From assembly GCF_030733265.1 (NCBI RefSeq), contig NZ_JASHJI010000014.1:1-64000 (forward strand): a stretch of 64,000 nt of DNA, in the 5' to 3' direction. The stretch's first letter is position 1, and every line of letters starts with the position of its first letter. Source of the DNA: Roseibium sp. MMSF_3412 (GTDB lineage: Bacteria; Pseudomonadota; Alphaproteobacteria; Rhizobiales; Stappiaceae). A program made the position numbers and the translations under genes. Under the pieces are notes generated by a model. It was not told the origin of the DNA and did not search any database. It saw only the letters and a program-made list of their open reading frames with translations. Shown in pieces: positions 54,374 to 62,832 of the stretch.

Positions 54374-54639
54374 TTCACCTTCAGTTTGCCGACGTCCTGC
54401 TTTTCCTGGCTGTCATTGGTCCAGCTGATGCGCATGTCCAGCCGGGACTGACCATCCTCGTTTGTGGCAGTGACCCTGAGGTTCATCAGGCCGTGCGGCT
54501 CCAGGGTGATGTCGCCGGTATCGTCGCCGAACGCGATCTCACCCTTGGAGATGCCGCGTTTCAATGCATCCAGCATTTTCAGGATGGATTTCTTGTCCTG
54601 CAGGGATTGGTGCCGGAAACGGCCCTTGCGTTCCATCAT
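54364..54639 (-). CDS. amphi-Trp domain-containing protein
   Basis: 91 residues matching the small amphi-Trp domain: RFRHQSLQDKKSILKMLDALKRGISKG, a beta-rich middle (ITLEPHGLMNLRVTATNED) and the terminal amphipathic strand with Trp (RLDMRISWTND). In databases this domain occurs with the GAK set of genes (recalled). Its ATG shares a base with the stop of the metallophosphatase gene. Could be the substrate or an adaptor of the modifying enzymes encoded upstream, but that is conjecture. Confidence 0.8.
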   Translation of the reverse strand: MMERKGRFRHQSLQDKKSILKMLDALKRGISKGEIAFGDDTGDITLEPHGLMNLRVTATNEDGQSRLDMRISWTNDSQEKQDVGKLKVKGG

Positions 54640-55985
54640 CAGGTCAGCCCGTGTTGTTTGAGGAACTGGTGCGGGTCGAACAGTTTCGCATGGGGATAGT
54701 CGCAGCTGATGCCGATGATGTTGCCGTCCGGATGAATGATCGTCGCTCCCGTTCCGATACCGTCCAGACCTTCTGACCTTCTGGAATGCCGGTCAAGCGT
54801 GATGTCGGCTTCCAGATGGAGCAGGCCGTGCTTGGTATTGAGTTCCTGGCCCCGGTGACGGTTGACATGACCGTGGACCAGCATCTTGACCCCTGCCAGA
54901 TGCAGCTCGTCAACGCCCCGTTGCGTCAGCGGATGGTCGATGTCCCGATACTTCGTGCGCATCAGGTTGGCAACCGTTCCGGAATAGAAGACAAAAGGGT
55001 CCTTTCTGCTTTCCTTGCGAAAGCGCCGGTTCACATGGGTGATGCCTTTTGCCGAAATCTGGGCCGCCATGCTGTCATCGATCCCGGCATGCACGAAGAG
55101 CAGGGAGCCGCTCTGGTGAACCGCCTTCATGCTCCTGAAGAACCAGGCATAGCGACCGGACGGTTCAACAAAGAGGTCGCGGCAGGCCAGCGCCGCCGCG
55201 TAGAGCTGGCGGATCGACAGGCCGGCTTCCCCGGCGTGGTCGGCGAATCTCTCGGTCTTTTTCCTCAAACGGCGCATTTCCTTGCGCACGGCTGCCTCGT
55301 TCAGATACCTGGCAGCCATCGCCGGGAAGTTCTTCGTCCATTTCTTGCCGGGGATCATCAGACGCAGGCACGCCTTCTCGTCCGGCAGGCCGGGCTCTTG
55401 CCTTTGCCAGTCGACATGCCTGTCGAAGACCTCCCGCAGAAGCGGCAGAACCTTTTTGCCCATGCGCACAAACATGTGTGCATTGAGCGATCCCCGTTTC
55501 ACCGTCAGCGATTGCAGTCCGAGATAAAGGCGCAGGTCGTGATTGCCGGCGAGCAGCACGATGTCCGGCCCAGCTCTCATCAGCGACGCGAGACAATCAA
55601 GCAGGTCGAGATTGCTCGGACCCTTGTCGAGACAGTCGCCGCCGATGATGATCTGGCAACCTCTGCCGAAGGTGGTCAGCTCAAAATCATCCAGCCCTTG
55701 ACCGGTGCGCAGGATCACGCGTGCGGCAACAAGGGACCTGAGCAGGCTTTCCGCATCGGCATGCAGGTCCGATATGAAGACGACCGGTTTGTCCGGCCAG
55801 TCCCATGGACCGAGTGCATTCACTTTCGAAAGGCTGTTGGCAAGATCGGGCGCCGGGCCGCCCGCGACCATGCGGTCCGGATTGGCATCCAGGGGCCAGG
55901 GAACGCAGTTCTCCGGGATGCCGAGATCGGCAGCCGTGCCAGGGGCGATAGGCGGGAGGAGCGGTATCGAGGGATTGTTGGTCAT
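54639..55985 (-). CDS. Metallophosphoesterase (PPP-like)
   Basis: 448 residues with the calcineurin-like metal motifs in order: VFISDLHADAES (D-x-H), IIIGGDCLDKGPSN (GDxxDxG), LLAGNHDLRLYL (GNHD), LFVHAGIDDSM and VHGHVNRHRG (GH). Such an order is typical of Ser/Thr protein phosphatase-type or related phosphodiesterases. Within the GAK-like locus it could reverse one of the phosphorylations. Starts 27 bp after the histidine phosphatase gene. Confidence 0.85.
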   Translation of the reverse strand: MTNNPSIPLLPPIAPGTAADLGIPENCVPWPLDANPDRMVAGGPAPDLANSLSKVNALGPWDWPDKPVVFISDLHADAESLLRSLVAARVILRTGQGLDDFELTTFGRGCQIIIGGDCLDKGPSNLDLLDCLASLMRAGPDIVLLAGNHDLRLYLGLQSLTVKRGSLNAHMFVRMGKKVLPLLREVFDRHVDWQRQEPGLPDEKACLRLMIPGKKWTKNFPAMAARYLNEAAVRKEMRRLRKKTERFADHAGEAGLSIRQLYAAALACRDLFVEPSGRYAWFFRSMKAVHQSGSLLFVHAGIDDSMAAQISAKGITHVNRRFRKESRKDPFVFYSGTVANLMRTKYRDIDHPLTQRGVDELHLAGVKMLVHGHVNRHRGQELNTKHGLLHLEADITLDRHSRRSEGLDGIGTGATIIHPDGNIIGISCDYPHAKLFDPHQFLKQHGLT

Positions 55986-56012
55986 TTGTGGGTCTGTACC
56001 CTTGCTTCCACG

Positions 56013-56714
56013 TCAGTCGAGAGCGGTTTCGAGCGACTGGCGTTTTTTCCAGCTGCCACTGTGGTGATGCCAGGTTCCCTCATGTGTGCGTTTCAGCACG
56101 ACGGGTCTGGCGTGATGCATGCTGAGGCGGCGAATGTCCTCCAGGCCGAGGACACCGAGGTGATGCGCCGCGTGTCGCAGCGAGGCACCATGGCCGACGA
56201 AAATCCAGGTATCCGGGCCGGTGGGCCCGGGTGATCCGTCCGTGTGCAAGCGAAGACATTGCGCAACGCGCGCGCCCGCTTCGATGAGGCTCTCCGCACC
56301 CTGTACGGGGAGCCTGTAGTGGCTGTCGGATTTCCAGTTTTGCGGCGGTCGCACGTATCTGGGATCCTGATCCAGAATGTCTTCGATCTCGGCAATTGTC
56401 AGATTGGCAAACGCACCGACACTTCTCTCGGCAAGCGCTTCGTCTTCGAGAATGTGGAAGGTTTGACCGGTTGTGGTGGTCAGTTCGGCTGCCAGCGTTG
56501 CTGCCGTTTGCCAGGCCCTTTGCTGGCGCGAGCAAATGATCTCCGGATGGATCTGCCAACCCTCTGCTTCGGCCAAACCGGTGACTTCATTGGCGGCTGC
56601 CCTTGCCTGGTCTTGTCCGGACGCCGTCAGGCCATATGGCTGCAGGGCGCTTGGAGCGCCAGGCTTTTGGTGATACGCGCCGTGGCGCAGCAGGATGGCG
56701 AACCGGTCGTTCAT
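56013..56714 (-). CDS. Histidine phosphatase-superfamily protein
   Basis: 233 residues of the phosphoglycerate mutase-like superfamily: catalytic ILLRHGAYHQK (RHG) at the N-terminus, ICSRQQRAWQTA (second Arg), ALAERSVGAF with the acid Glu, and FVGHGASLRHAAHH (second His). SixA/PGM-like phosphatases act on phosphohistidine, phosphosugars or phosphoglycerate. Its ATG overlaps the stop of the HprK-related kinase gene by four bases. Confidence 0.88.
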   Translation of the reverse strand: MNDRFAILLRHGAYHQKPGAPSALQPYGLTASGQDQARAAANEVTGLAEAEGWQIHPEIICSRQQRAWQTAATLAAELTTTTGQTFHILEDEALAERSVGAFANLTIAEIEDILDQDPRYVRPPQNWKSDSHYRLPVQGAESLIEAGARVAQCLRLHTDGSPGPTGPDTWIFVGHGASLRHAAHHLGVLGLEDIRRLSMHHARPVVLKRTHEGTWHHHSGSWKKRQSLETALD

Positions 56715-57811
56715 TGATCACCGCCCAGAAGTTCTGCACCGGCATCAAACAGGGCGTCGAAGTCGATCTGTCCGGTGACCTCCCAGATCCGGACACCTTC
56801 CAGCGCAGTGAGATACGCGCCGGGATCGAGGGGTGTGCTGTCGGTCCAGAAGGGTCCTTCCCTTGTCTGAAAAAACGGTCCCGGGCTTTTCATGATGGCG
56901 GAAAGCAGGTCCGTTCTTTGCGGCAGATCGACCCTTGATACCGCAGTCGGCGCACGGCTGTTGCGCGACCAGTTCAGAACCCAGAAATCGGTCAGCTGTG
57001 CGTCATGGGAAATGCGCCCGGGTCCGTAGATATCATCGATGAAGAGGTCATACTTTTCTTCCAGGTGCCAGAGTTCGTCCTGCTCCATGTTCCTGAGCTC
57101 ATCTTCCCGGTCCTCGTCGATGAGCCCGGCAAGGCGCGAATTTGTAACAATCGTGCCCGGATTGATGCGCGGCAGTTTCGGGATGCCGAGGGCCTCCGCG
57201 CCTTTGCCGGTTGCGCGCACGAGCAGCCGGTCATTGGTCACGTATTGGGTGCCCGCGACTTCCATCAGGCGGAGCATTGTCGTCGACTTGCCGCCGCCGG
57301 ACAGGCCTGAAATCGCCAGACCCTTACCCGCTGTTCTGACCGCCGCCGCGTGACAGGCAACCCAGTCCTCGCGCTGAAACTTGTTGAGGATCTGGGTGTT
57401 GATGAAATTGATGACCTGATTGGGATGATCCTCGACCGGACCGAAGGCAACTGCCCAACCAGGTGCTTGAAGGAAGCGGAGACCGGTGCGGACTTTCAGG
57501 ACAAGGCGTCCATCGGCAAGATCGGCAATCGCGTCCTTGCGTCCTGCCTTGCCGGGTTCCCGCGCCCAGTCGTTGAATTCTACGTCAAAGGGCAGGTCTA
57601 TCGGATTGAGCACATGGACCGTGAGATCGGGGTCGGTCGGCACGGTGATGACGTGCTGGAAGTATCTGAGCAATTCAGCCAGCAGCGCCTGTGAGGTGCA
57701 GCGGACTTCAATCACAAAGCCGCCGACACCGAGGCACACGGGATCGCAGGTGCTGGTCGCGCGTTGGGGCCGAAGCGCGTCGACGACGTCCTGGACGGAG
57801 ATTTCGTTCAT
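56711..57811 (-). CDS. HprK-related kinase B
   Basis: 366 residues. A P-loop AISGLSGGGKSTTMLR (about 169-178) preceded by WVACHAAAV, as in HPr kinase-like folds, and VTNDRLLVR further on. It agrees with the family named 'HprK-related kinase B' (recalled), which is distinct from true HPr kinase and found with GAK genes. It is expected to phosphorylate a protein or small molecule; no HPr gene is in the window. Overlaps both neighbours (ATGA). Confidence 0.85.
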   Translation of the reverse strand: MNEISVQDVVDALRPQRATSTCDPVCLGVGGFVIEVRCTSQALLAELLRYFQHVITVPTDPDLTVHVLNPIDLPFDVEFNDWAREPGKAGRKDAIADLADGRLVLKVRTGLRFLQAPGWAVAFGPVEDHPNQVINFINTQILNKFQREDWVACHAAAVRTAGKGLAISGLSGGGKSTTMLRLMEVAGTQYVTNDRLLVRATGKGAEALGIPKLPRINPGTIVTNSRLAGLIDEDREDELRNMEQDELWHLEEKYDLFIDDIYGPGRISHDAQLTDFWVLNWSRNSRAPTAVSRVDLPQRTDLLSAIMKSPGPFFQTREGPFWTDSTPLDPGAYLTALEGVRIWEVTGQIDFDALFDAGAELLGGDQ

Positions 57812-58698
57812 CCACGCACCTTTGCAATCACATGGTCGGCATAAAGGTCGGCCGCGTCGATGCCGGCGCCCTCCAGTGCCCCCCGGAAACCTCCGAACGC
57901 AGAGACCTCGAAGACGACCGGGCCATTGTCCGTCAGGCCGATATCGACAGTTGTGAAGTCCAGCCCGAAGGGAGCCTGTGCACGTCTTGCCAGCTCGATC
58001 AGATCCTCGTCCGCGTCAAAGGGCTCATATTTTCCGCCATGATGGATCGTGGTGTTCCAGCTGTCCGTCTGGGCGACCCGGGCATAGGTTCCAAGGTACT
58101 TGCCAGCCAGAAACACCATGCCGAGATCCCGGCCGGACAAGTTCACTTTTTGCTGCAGGTACATCACGGGGTTTTCCGCCTTGAACGCGGCAATGCTTCC
58201 TTTGAGCGTGTCTTCGTCCGAGGCGGCGTCCATGAGCGTCATGCCGCGCGCCTTGGTCGAAAACAGCGGCTTGAAGACGGCGCTGCCGAAGCGTTCCACC
58301 GCTGCGAGGGCCTCCGCTACGCTTTCGGTCACGCAGGTGGCCGGCATCGGGATACCGGCGTTTGACAGGGTCACGGTGCAGCTCAGGCGATTGACAAGAC
58401 CAAGAATGGATGCCGTCCTGGAGAAGATCCTGACGTCGGCGCTTTCGGCTATGCGCAGCATCTCAAGCCGGTCAAGCGTCGCGGGGCTGTATTCCTCGCT
58501 GATCTTCTTGATGACCAGTCCGTCCAGCTGGCAAAGGTCCTGGCTGCCGGACTTCAGGGACCGCGCTTCCAGGTCCAACGCCACCTCTGCCATGTCGATC
58601 ACGCAGCGGAATCCGGTCCGTTTCTCCAGCGCATCCGCAAGCACCTCAGTCGACCACTTGCCCGGGATGCCGACGACGCCGATTTTCAGGTCAGTCAA
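57808..58698 (-). CDS. GAK-type ATP-grasp enzyme (RimK-like)
   Basis: 296 residues. N-terminal IGVVGIPGKWSTEVLADALEK; an ATP-grasp core with nucleotide-binding Lys in GSAVFKPLFSTKARGM; acidic metal ligands in FTTVDIGLTDNGPVVFEVSAFGGF. It resembles RimK/LysX-type ligases that join an amino acid or amine to a carboxylate with ATP. The family is known as 'GAK system ATP-grasp enzyme' (recalled). Coupled to the HprK-related kinase downstream and overlapping the APH-like gene by 8 bp. Substrates unknown. Confidence 0.85.
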   Translation of the reverse strand: MTDLKIGVVGIPGKWSTEVLADALEKRTGFRCVIDMAEVALDLEARSLKSGSQDLCQLDGLVIKKISEEYSPATLDRLEMLRIAESADVRIFSRTASILGLVNRLSCTVTLSNAGIPMPATCVTESVAEALAAVERFGSAVFKPLFSTKARGMTLMDAASDEDTLKGSIAAFKAENPVMYLQQKVNLSGRDLGMVFLAGKYLGTYARVAQTDSWNTTIHHGGKYEPFDADEDLIELARRAQAPFGLDFTTVDIGLTDNGPVVFEVSAFGGFRGALEGAGIDAADLYADHVIAKVRG

Positions 58699-60325
58699 TG
58701 AAGATCTCCTTCACGGGGACACGAAACCTGGCTTCATCGCCTGCCGGGCATGCAATGGTCCGTTCGATCAGATAGCGGGCTCTGAGCCACATGCGCCGTG
58801 CGAGCTGCTTGTCGAAAATGAAGCGGGTGGAGCTGGCAAAGGAACGGGCGAGGCCGAGCGAAAGGCGAAAGTCGAACGTGTCGTCACCCTGCTTGCGGGC
58901 AAAGGCTTTTGCCGCGTTATAAAGCGTCAGAGACGACTGCATGATGCGTCGGCGGGTCTCGCGGTCGACGACCTGAAGCCGGTAGTTCGAAACCATGAAA
59001 ACCGAGACATCCTGAACGTAGTCCATGTAGCGCGACCGGTGCAGGTCGACAAAATGGACGCGGTTCTCCTCCTGATCGTAAATGATGTTGTCGGCGTTGA
59101 AGTCGCCATGGATATAGACGGAAAAGGGCGCGGAAACCGCGGCTTCCCGATTAGCTGCTTCCTGGACGATGCTGTCCAGCGAGAGGATCTTCTGTCCGGC
59201 AAACCGGACGGGTGTGTCCCTGAATTCCGGATGGACGCGCCGAACCTCTTCCAGACGTCTGACCAGTTGCTGCATACTTCCGAGTTCGGCCGGTTCCTGC
59301 ATTTTCGTCTGTTTCCAGACATCCTTCAGCGTTCTGGAAAGGCAGGCGAGCGCCTTTTCGCAATGTTCGGCGGGCTCGTTCAGGACGATCTGTTCGAAAG
59401 TCATGCCCGGCAGATGTTCGATCAGAAGGGCAGCCGATTGGTCGCGTTTTTCGTAGGACAGGATCTTGGGTGCAAGGCCGGGATAGATCGCGTGCCAGCT
59501 TTTGACTCCCTGGCGCTCTTCCTTCACCTTGGTCTTCTCGCCGTCCTTGAAGACCGCGGCAACTTCTTCCGTTTTCCTGTCCTTGATCGCGGAGATGGAA
59601 CTGCCCGACCGGGTCTCGGCGATTGTCTCGATCTTCAGTCCGGTGCCGTTGGTGTCGAGATCCGACATGAGATTCTGGAGCGCAAAATACCGTTCCAGAT
59701 TAACCGCTTGCCCGATATTGGCTGAAATCACTGCCTCGCTGATGGACTTAAGCGACTGGCCCATTCTCTGAAATTCATTGGCCACCAGCAGGCTGTTCGC
59801 AATATCCGCCGGCCGCAATTTGGGTTCACGCATGCCCCGGGTATAAATCTTGAACAGCTTCCGGTAGTCGGCCTCGATCCTGTTCTGCAACTCGCCGATC
59901 TCGATTGCCTGCTCGCTGTCGTTGCCCAAGAAGGCCGCTTCGATCTTGCCCACTCCCTTGCGGACAAGCCGGATCATCGCCGGATAGCGAGACGGCACAA
60001 GCGTCTCGAACGTGTCGATCCGTTCCACGTGGCGCAGGGAAAGGCGGGCGAGATTGGCAATGCGCTGAAGATCGGTTGCGATGAATTCCAGGCTGCGAAG
60101 CGTCAGGTGCTTGCGATTGCCCGTTTTTGTGTTCGCAAGTTGCCGGATACAGGCGGCGTGTATGCGCGACTTGAGATTGTGCGCATAGCCGGCGCGATCC
60201 AGAATGCGCCTGGCGTGCGCAATGGTCGGTGTCCTGAAGAAGGCTTCGAGCTGAAGCAATTGGCCGTCGATCTCCGCGCACAGAAAGTGGAGATTTTCCC
60301 GGATGGTTTTTGGCACGTTAGTCAT
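58691..60325 (-). CDS. PhoU-like / aminoglycoside-phosphotransferase-like fusion kinase
   Basis: 544 residues. The first about 200 residues are helical and recall PhoU (ENLHFLCAEIDGQLLQLEAFF ...). The C-terminal half is an APH/choline-kinase-like domain with the catalytic loop YIHGDFNADNII (406-414) and metal-binding FVDLHRSRY (425-433). A possible P-loop/Lys region precedes it around 250-300. ATG 60325 overlaps the NUDIX stop; the frame is open far upstream but there it is antisense to nothing useful and overlaps NUDIX. It is part of the GAK-like operon, with an 8-bp overlap to the ATP-grasp gene. Substrate unknown; may bind phosphate through the N-terminal part (inference). Confidence 0.8.
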   Translation of the reverse strand: MTNVPKTIRENLHFLCAEIDGQLLQLEAFFRTPTIAHARRILDRAGYAHNLKSRIHAACIRQLANTKTGNRKHLTLRSLEFIATDLQRIANLARLSLRHVERIDTFETLVPSRYPAMIRLVRKGVGKIEAAFLGNDSEQAIEIGELQNRIEADYRKLFKIYTRGMREPKLRPADIANSLLVANEFQRMGQSLKSISEAVISANIGQAVNLERYFALQNLMSDLDTNGTGLKIETIAETRSGSSISAIKDRKTEEVAAVFKDGEKTKVKEERQGVKSWHAIYPGLAPKILSYEKRDQSAALLIEHLPGMTFEQIVLNEPAEHCEKALACLSRTLKDVWKQTKMQEPAELGSMQQLVRRLEEVRRVHPEFRDTPVRFAGQKILSLDSIVQEAANREAAVSAPFSVYIHGDFNADNIIYDQEENRVHFVDLHRSRYMDYVQDVSVFMVSNYRLQVVDRETRRRIMQSSLTLYNAAKAFARKQGDDTFDFRLSLGLARSFASSTRFIFDKQLARRMWLRARYLIERTIACPAGDEARFRVPVKEIFID

Positions 60326-60830
60326 TGAATGGTCCGAGATAGACTTCGGGGTTCCGCCTACAGCCAAGTGAAAACAGTTTTGTGACATAAACCGGACGCA
60401 GATGCTGAGCGTCTTCACTCGAAATCCAGCGTGTTGCTGTCTGATGCGGGTCGGGCGCGGGGCCGAGCCGGGGTTCGTATGTGTCCGGAACACGGCACGT
60501 GAAGATGAAATCGAGCTGGTGCTGGAGTTCGGTCCCGCCCGACTTTTCCCGATATACTTCAGCGACATGCAGCAATTCTGCCACGAAAACATCCACCCCG
60601 ATTTCTTCCCGGCACTCTCGTTTGAGGGCTGTGACGAGGTCTTCTCCGGGTTCCTGTTTTCCACCGGGCAGGGTGAAGTATCTGCCTTTCACAGGGTGTT
60701 GTTTTTCCTGAACCAATAAATTTTGCCCGCTCAGGATAAAGGCACGCGGCGTGGACCGGATGCCCGGTCTGAAAACAGGGTGATTCGGATTGTCTTTGGC
60801 AGAAATCGCTCCGTCTCCCTCCAGCCGCAT
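60318..60830 (-). CDS. NUDIX hydrolase
   Basis: About 170 residues. A full NUDIX box is visible: GGKQEPGEDLVTALKREC followed by REEIGV (G-x5-E-x7-REx2EExGV). It hydrolyses a nucleoside diphosphate linked to another group; the substrate is unknown. The start is uncertain: in-frame ATGs occur at 60896, 60851 and 60830, none with a clear ribosome-binding site. A TATACT hexamer just upstream of 60896 could be a -10 box and would exclude that start. First gene of the GAK-like operon; its stop overlaps the APH-like gene. Confidence 0.82.
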   Translation of the reverse strand: MRLEGDGAISAKDNPNHPVFRPGIRSTPRAFILSGQNLLVQEKQHPVKGRYFTLPGGKQEPGEDLVTALKRECREEIGVDVFVAELLHVAEVYREKSGGTELQHQLDFIFTCRVPDTYEPRLGPAPDPHQTATRWISSEDAQHLRPVYVTKLFSLGCRRNPEVYLGPFND

Positions 60831-61004
60831 CGAGGTCCCGGGCGCACCCATACCGCGGTTCGATGCTGCGGGCGGCGCCAATCGCCGCATGCGCATGTCG
60901 AGTATAGTTGAGTCTCGCCTCGAAAGACGCCGCGACGTCTCAAATGTTGTGAAGAAACGTTGCCAGGCGAAGACTTTGTCTGCACGTGCGATTTGCGCGG
61001 AATG

Positions 61005-61913
61005 TCAGATATCCGGCCCAGACGACCGGCTTTCCGTTGTCGGGTCGACCTCGTTTCGCAAGGTCTCAAGTGCCCGCATCCGTTCTTGGGCACGCTGCTG
61101 ATTTTCACGCGTGACACCGGCGATCAGGACCTCGGAGATCGCCATCAGTGCCAGGGATGAATCCCAGGGGGAGGGCACGGCGACCCTTGCAGGCAGCACG
61201 AAGCTGGCGATGCGGCCGACGGGCGACATCCAGCTGTCCGTCACCAGCGCCACGGTCGCACCTTGTCTTGCGGCAGCCTCGGCAAACTGGATGATCTCGG
61301 TCTGATAGCGGCGAATGTCGAAAATCAGGACCACATCGCGCGGACTCATGCCCAGCAACTGATCCAGCCAGTTGCCCTGCTGGCCGGCGATGTGATTGAC
61401 GCCGGAGCGTACGATCCTGAGATGGGCTGCCGTATAGCGGGCGAGCCCGTCGGTAAAGCGGCCGCCGATCAGGTGGAGCGTTCGTTTCTCGTCCGACAAA
61501 AGCCGGATCAGTCCATCCAGTTCGCCCCGGGGGAGGTTCTCGAAGGTTTCGCGCACGTTTTCCAGCAGCTGGGAAACATGAGGGTCTCCTCCTTGTTCCG
61601 CTTCGAGCGTGGCGCTGCGTGCAAGCGGCGAGTTCAGCTGGCTTTCAAGTTCGCTCCTGAGCTTTTTCTGGAACTCCGAAAAGCCCGGAAAACCAAGGCG
61701 GCCGATAAAGCGGAGGATGGTCGGCGAGCTGACGCCGGCTGCTTCGGCGAACTGCGCAACCGTTCCAAGGCCCTGGACGGGATAGTTCGCCATCAGCGCG
61801 TGCGCGGCCTTTTTTTCCGTGGCCGTGAATTCGTCGAGGCGGTCTCGAATGTCTTCCAGGAGAGGGCGTTCCATGTGTTTGGCCTGCTTTTGGCCGCGGA
61901 CGGTTATTTTCAT
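61005..61913 (-). CDS. RpiR/MurR-family transcriptional regulator
   Basis: 302 residues. An N-terminal HTH of RpiR type (FTATEKKAAHALMANY ... VAQFAEAAGVSSPTILRFIGRLGFPGFSEFQ) and a C-terminal SIS domain (LHLIGGRFTDGLARYTA; DVVLIFDIRRYQTEIIQFAEAA). SIS domains usually bind phosphosugars. Divergent from the amidohydrolase/TRAP operon it probably controls. Start 61913 keeps the longest N-terminus; ATG 61874 is possible. Confidence 0.88.
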   Translation of the reverse strand: MKITVRGQKQAKHMERPLLEDIRDRLDEFTATEKKAAHALMANYPVQGLGTVAQFAEAAGVSSPTILRFIGRLGFPGFSEFQKKLRSELESQLNSPLARSATLEAEQGGDPHVSQLLENVRETFENLPRGELDGLIRLLSDEKRTLHLIGGRFTDGLARYTAAHLRIVRSGVNHIAGQQGNWLDQLLGMSPRDVVLIFDIRRYQTEIIQFAEAAARQGATVALVTDSWMSPVGRIASFVLPARVAVPSPWDSSLALMAISEVLIAGVTRENQQRAQERMRALETLRNEVDPTTESRSSGPDI

Positions 61914-61944
61914 TTGACAGCGGCACCAATCTTCGTATCAAATA

Positions 61945-61994
61945 TTACAGAATTCGGATCAAGCGGCAATCCTGTAATAAACGTTACAAAATTC
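61945..61994. promoter_or_regulatory. Repeated TTACA-AATTC motif, possible RpiR operator
   Basis: TTACAGAATTC (61945-61955) and TTACAAAATTC (61984-61994) are near-identical direct repeats. The second also forms an inverted pair with TGTAA at 61973-61977 (TGTAA-N6-TTACA). They lie in the 109-bp region between the divergent RpiR gene and the amidohydrolase/TRAP operon, the usual place for the regulator's binding sites. Confidence 0.55.
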
Positions 61995-62022
61995 GCCAGC
62001 GGATTTTCAAGGGGAACAGGGA

Positions 62023-62832
62023 ATGGGTGAAAGCCCTGAAAACGGCGTGTCATCGGGGGCCGTGGCGATCGAAAACGCCGCCGGCAATGGCGCGTTTGTT
62101 TTCGTCTGCGACCACGCATCCAACCATTTTCCACCTCCCTACGATCAGTGTCTTGGCGTTTCGGAAGCGGAAAAGTCCGCGCATATCTCCTGGGACCCGG
62201 GCGCGCTGGGTGTTGCGAAAGGGCTGTCGGACCGGCTCGATTCGCCGCTCGTCCACACCACGATTTCGCGTCTGATCATCGATTGCAATCGGGACGAGGA
62301 CCGGGAAGATCTTATTCCGAGCCTGAGCGAAACCACTGAAATTTCCGGCAACAGAAATCTGCCCGAGGCCGAAAAATCGTTCCGGCTGGATCTTGTTCAC
62401 CGGCCGTTTCACAAGGCGATCGACGAGGTCATCGAGGCGCGGCGTGCGCGCGGGCTTGCCACCGCCGTGGTTTCGGTCCACTCCTTCACGCCTGTCTACA
62501 AGGGGAAGAGCCGCCCGTGGGAGATCGGGCTGATATCGGACACGGACCGAAGCCTGGCCGAGCCGGTTCTGGCCGGACTTGCAACGCGCGGCGGCCTGAC
62601 GGTCGGCGACAACGAACCCTATGCCCCATCCGACGGCGTCTACTACACGATCCACCGTCATGGCGAAGACCGGCAGCTGCCCTGTCTGATGATCGAGATC
62701 CGGAACGACGAGATCACGACACCGGACCAGGAAACGCGCTGGGCCGATCTTCTGGCACCGTTGCTGTCAAAGGCGATGCACACCGGGGTGCCCGCCGACG
62801 GGACCGTTGCGGCGGGAGGTGCCGATGCTTAA
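62023..62832 (+). CDS. N-formylglutamate amidohydrolase family protein
   Basis: 269 residues of the FGase/HutG fold: FVFVCDHASNHFPPPY, HISWDPGALGVAKGLS, TTISRLIIDCNRDEDRED and VVSVHSFTPVYKGKSRPWEIGL, containing metal-binding His/Asp. The family includes N-formylglutamate deformylases and related amidases; no histidine-degradation genes are near, so it may act on another N-acyl amino acid. Its 3' end overlaps the TRAP small-permease gene by 8 bp, which suggests that it processes the TRAP substrate. Confidence 0.85.
   Translation: MGESPENGVSSGAVAIENAAGNGAFVFVCDHASNHFPPPYDQCLGVSEAEKSAHISWDPGALGVAKGLSDRLDSPLVHTTISRLIIDCNRDEDREDLIPSLSETTEISGNRNLPEAEKSFRLDLVHRPFHKAIDEVIEARRARGLATAVVSVHSFTPVYKGKSRPWEIGLISDTDRSLAEPVLAGLATRGGLTVGDNEPYAPSDGVYYTIHRHGEDRQLPCLMIEIRNDEITTPDQETRWADLLAPLLSKAMHTGVPADGTVAAGGADA

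Noticed and set aside
54786..56234. 482-codon plus-strand frame
   Set aside because: Antisense to the metallophosphatase gene, whose five metal motifs are in the correct order.
56711..57811. Classical HPr kinase/phosphorylase (hprK)
   Set aside because: No HPr or PTS genes nearby; length and context match the HprK-related kinase B family instead.
62023..62832. hutG of histidine degradation
   Set aside because: No hutH, hutU or hutI nearby and it is coupled to a TRAP transporter; only the family assignment is safe.
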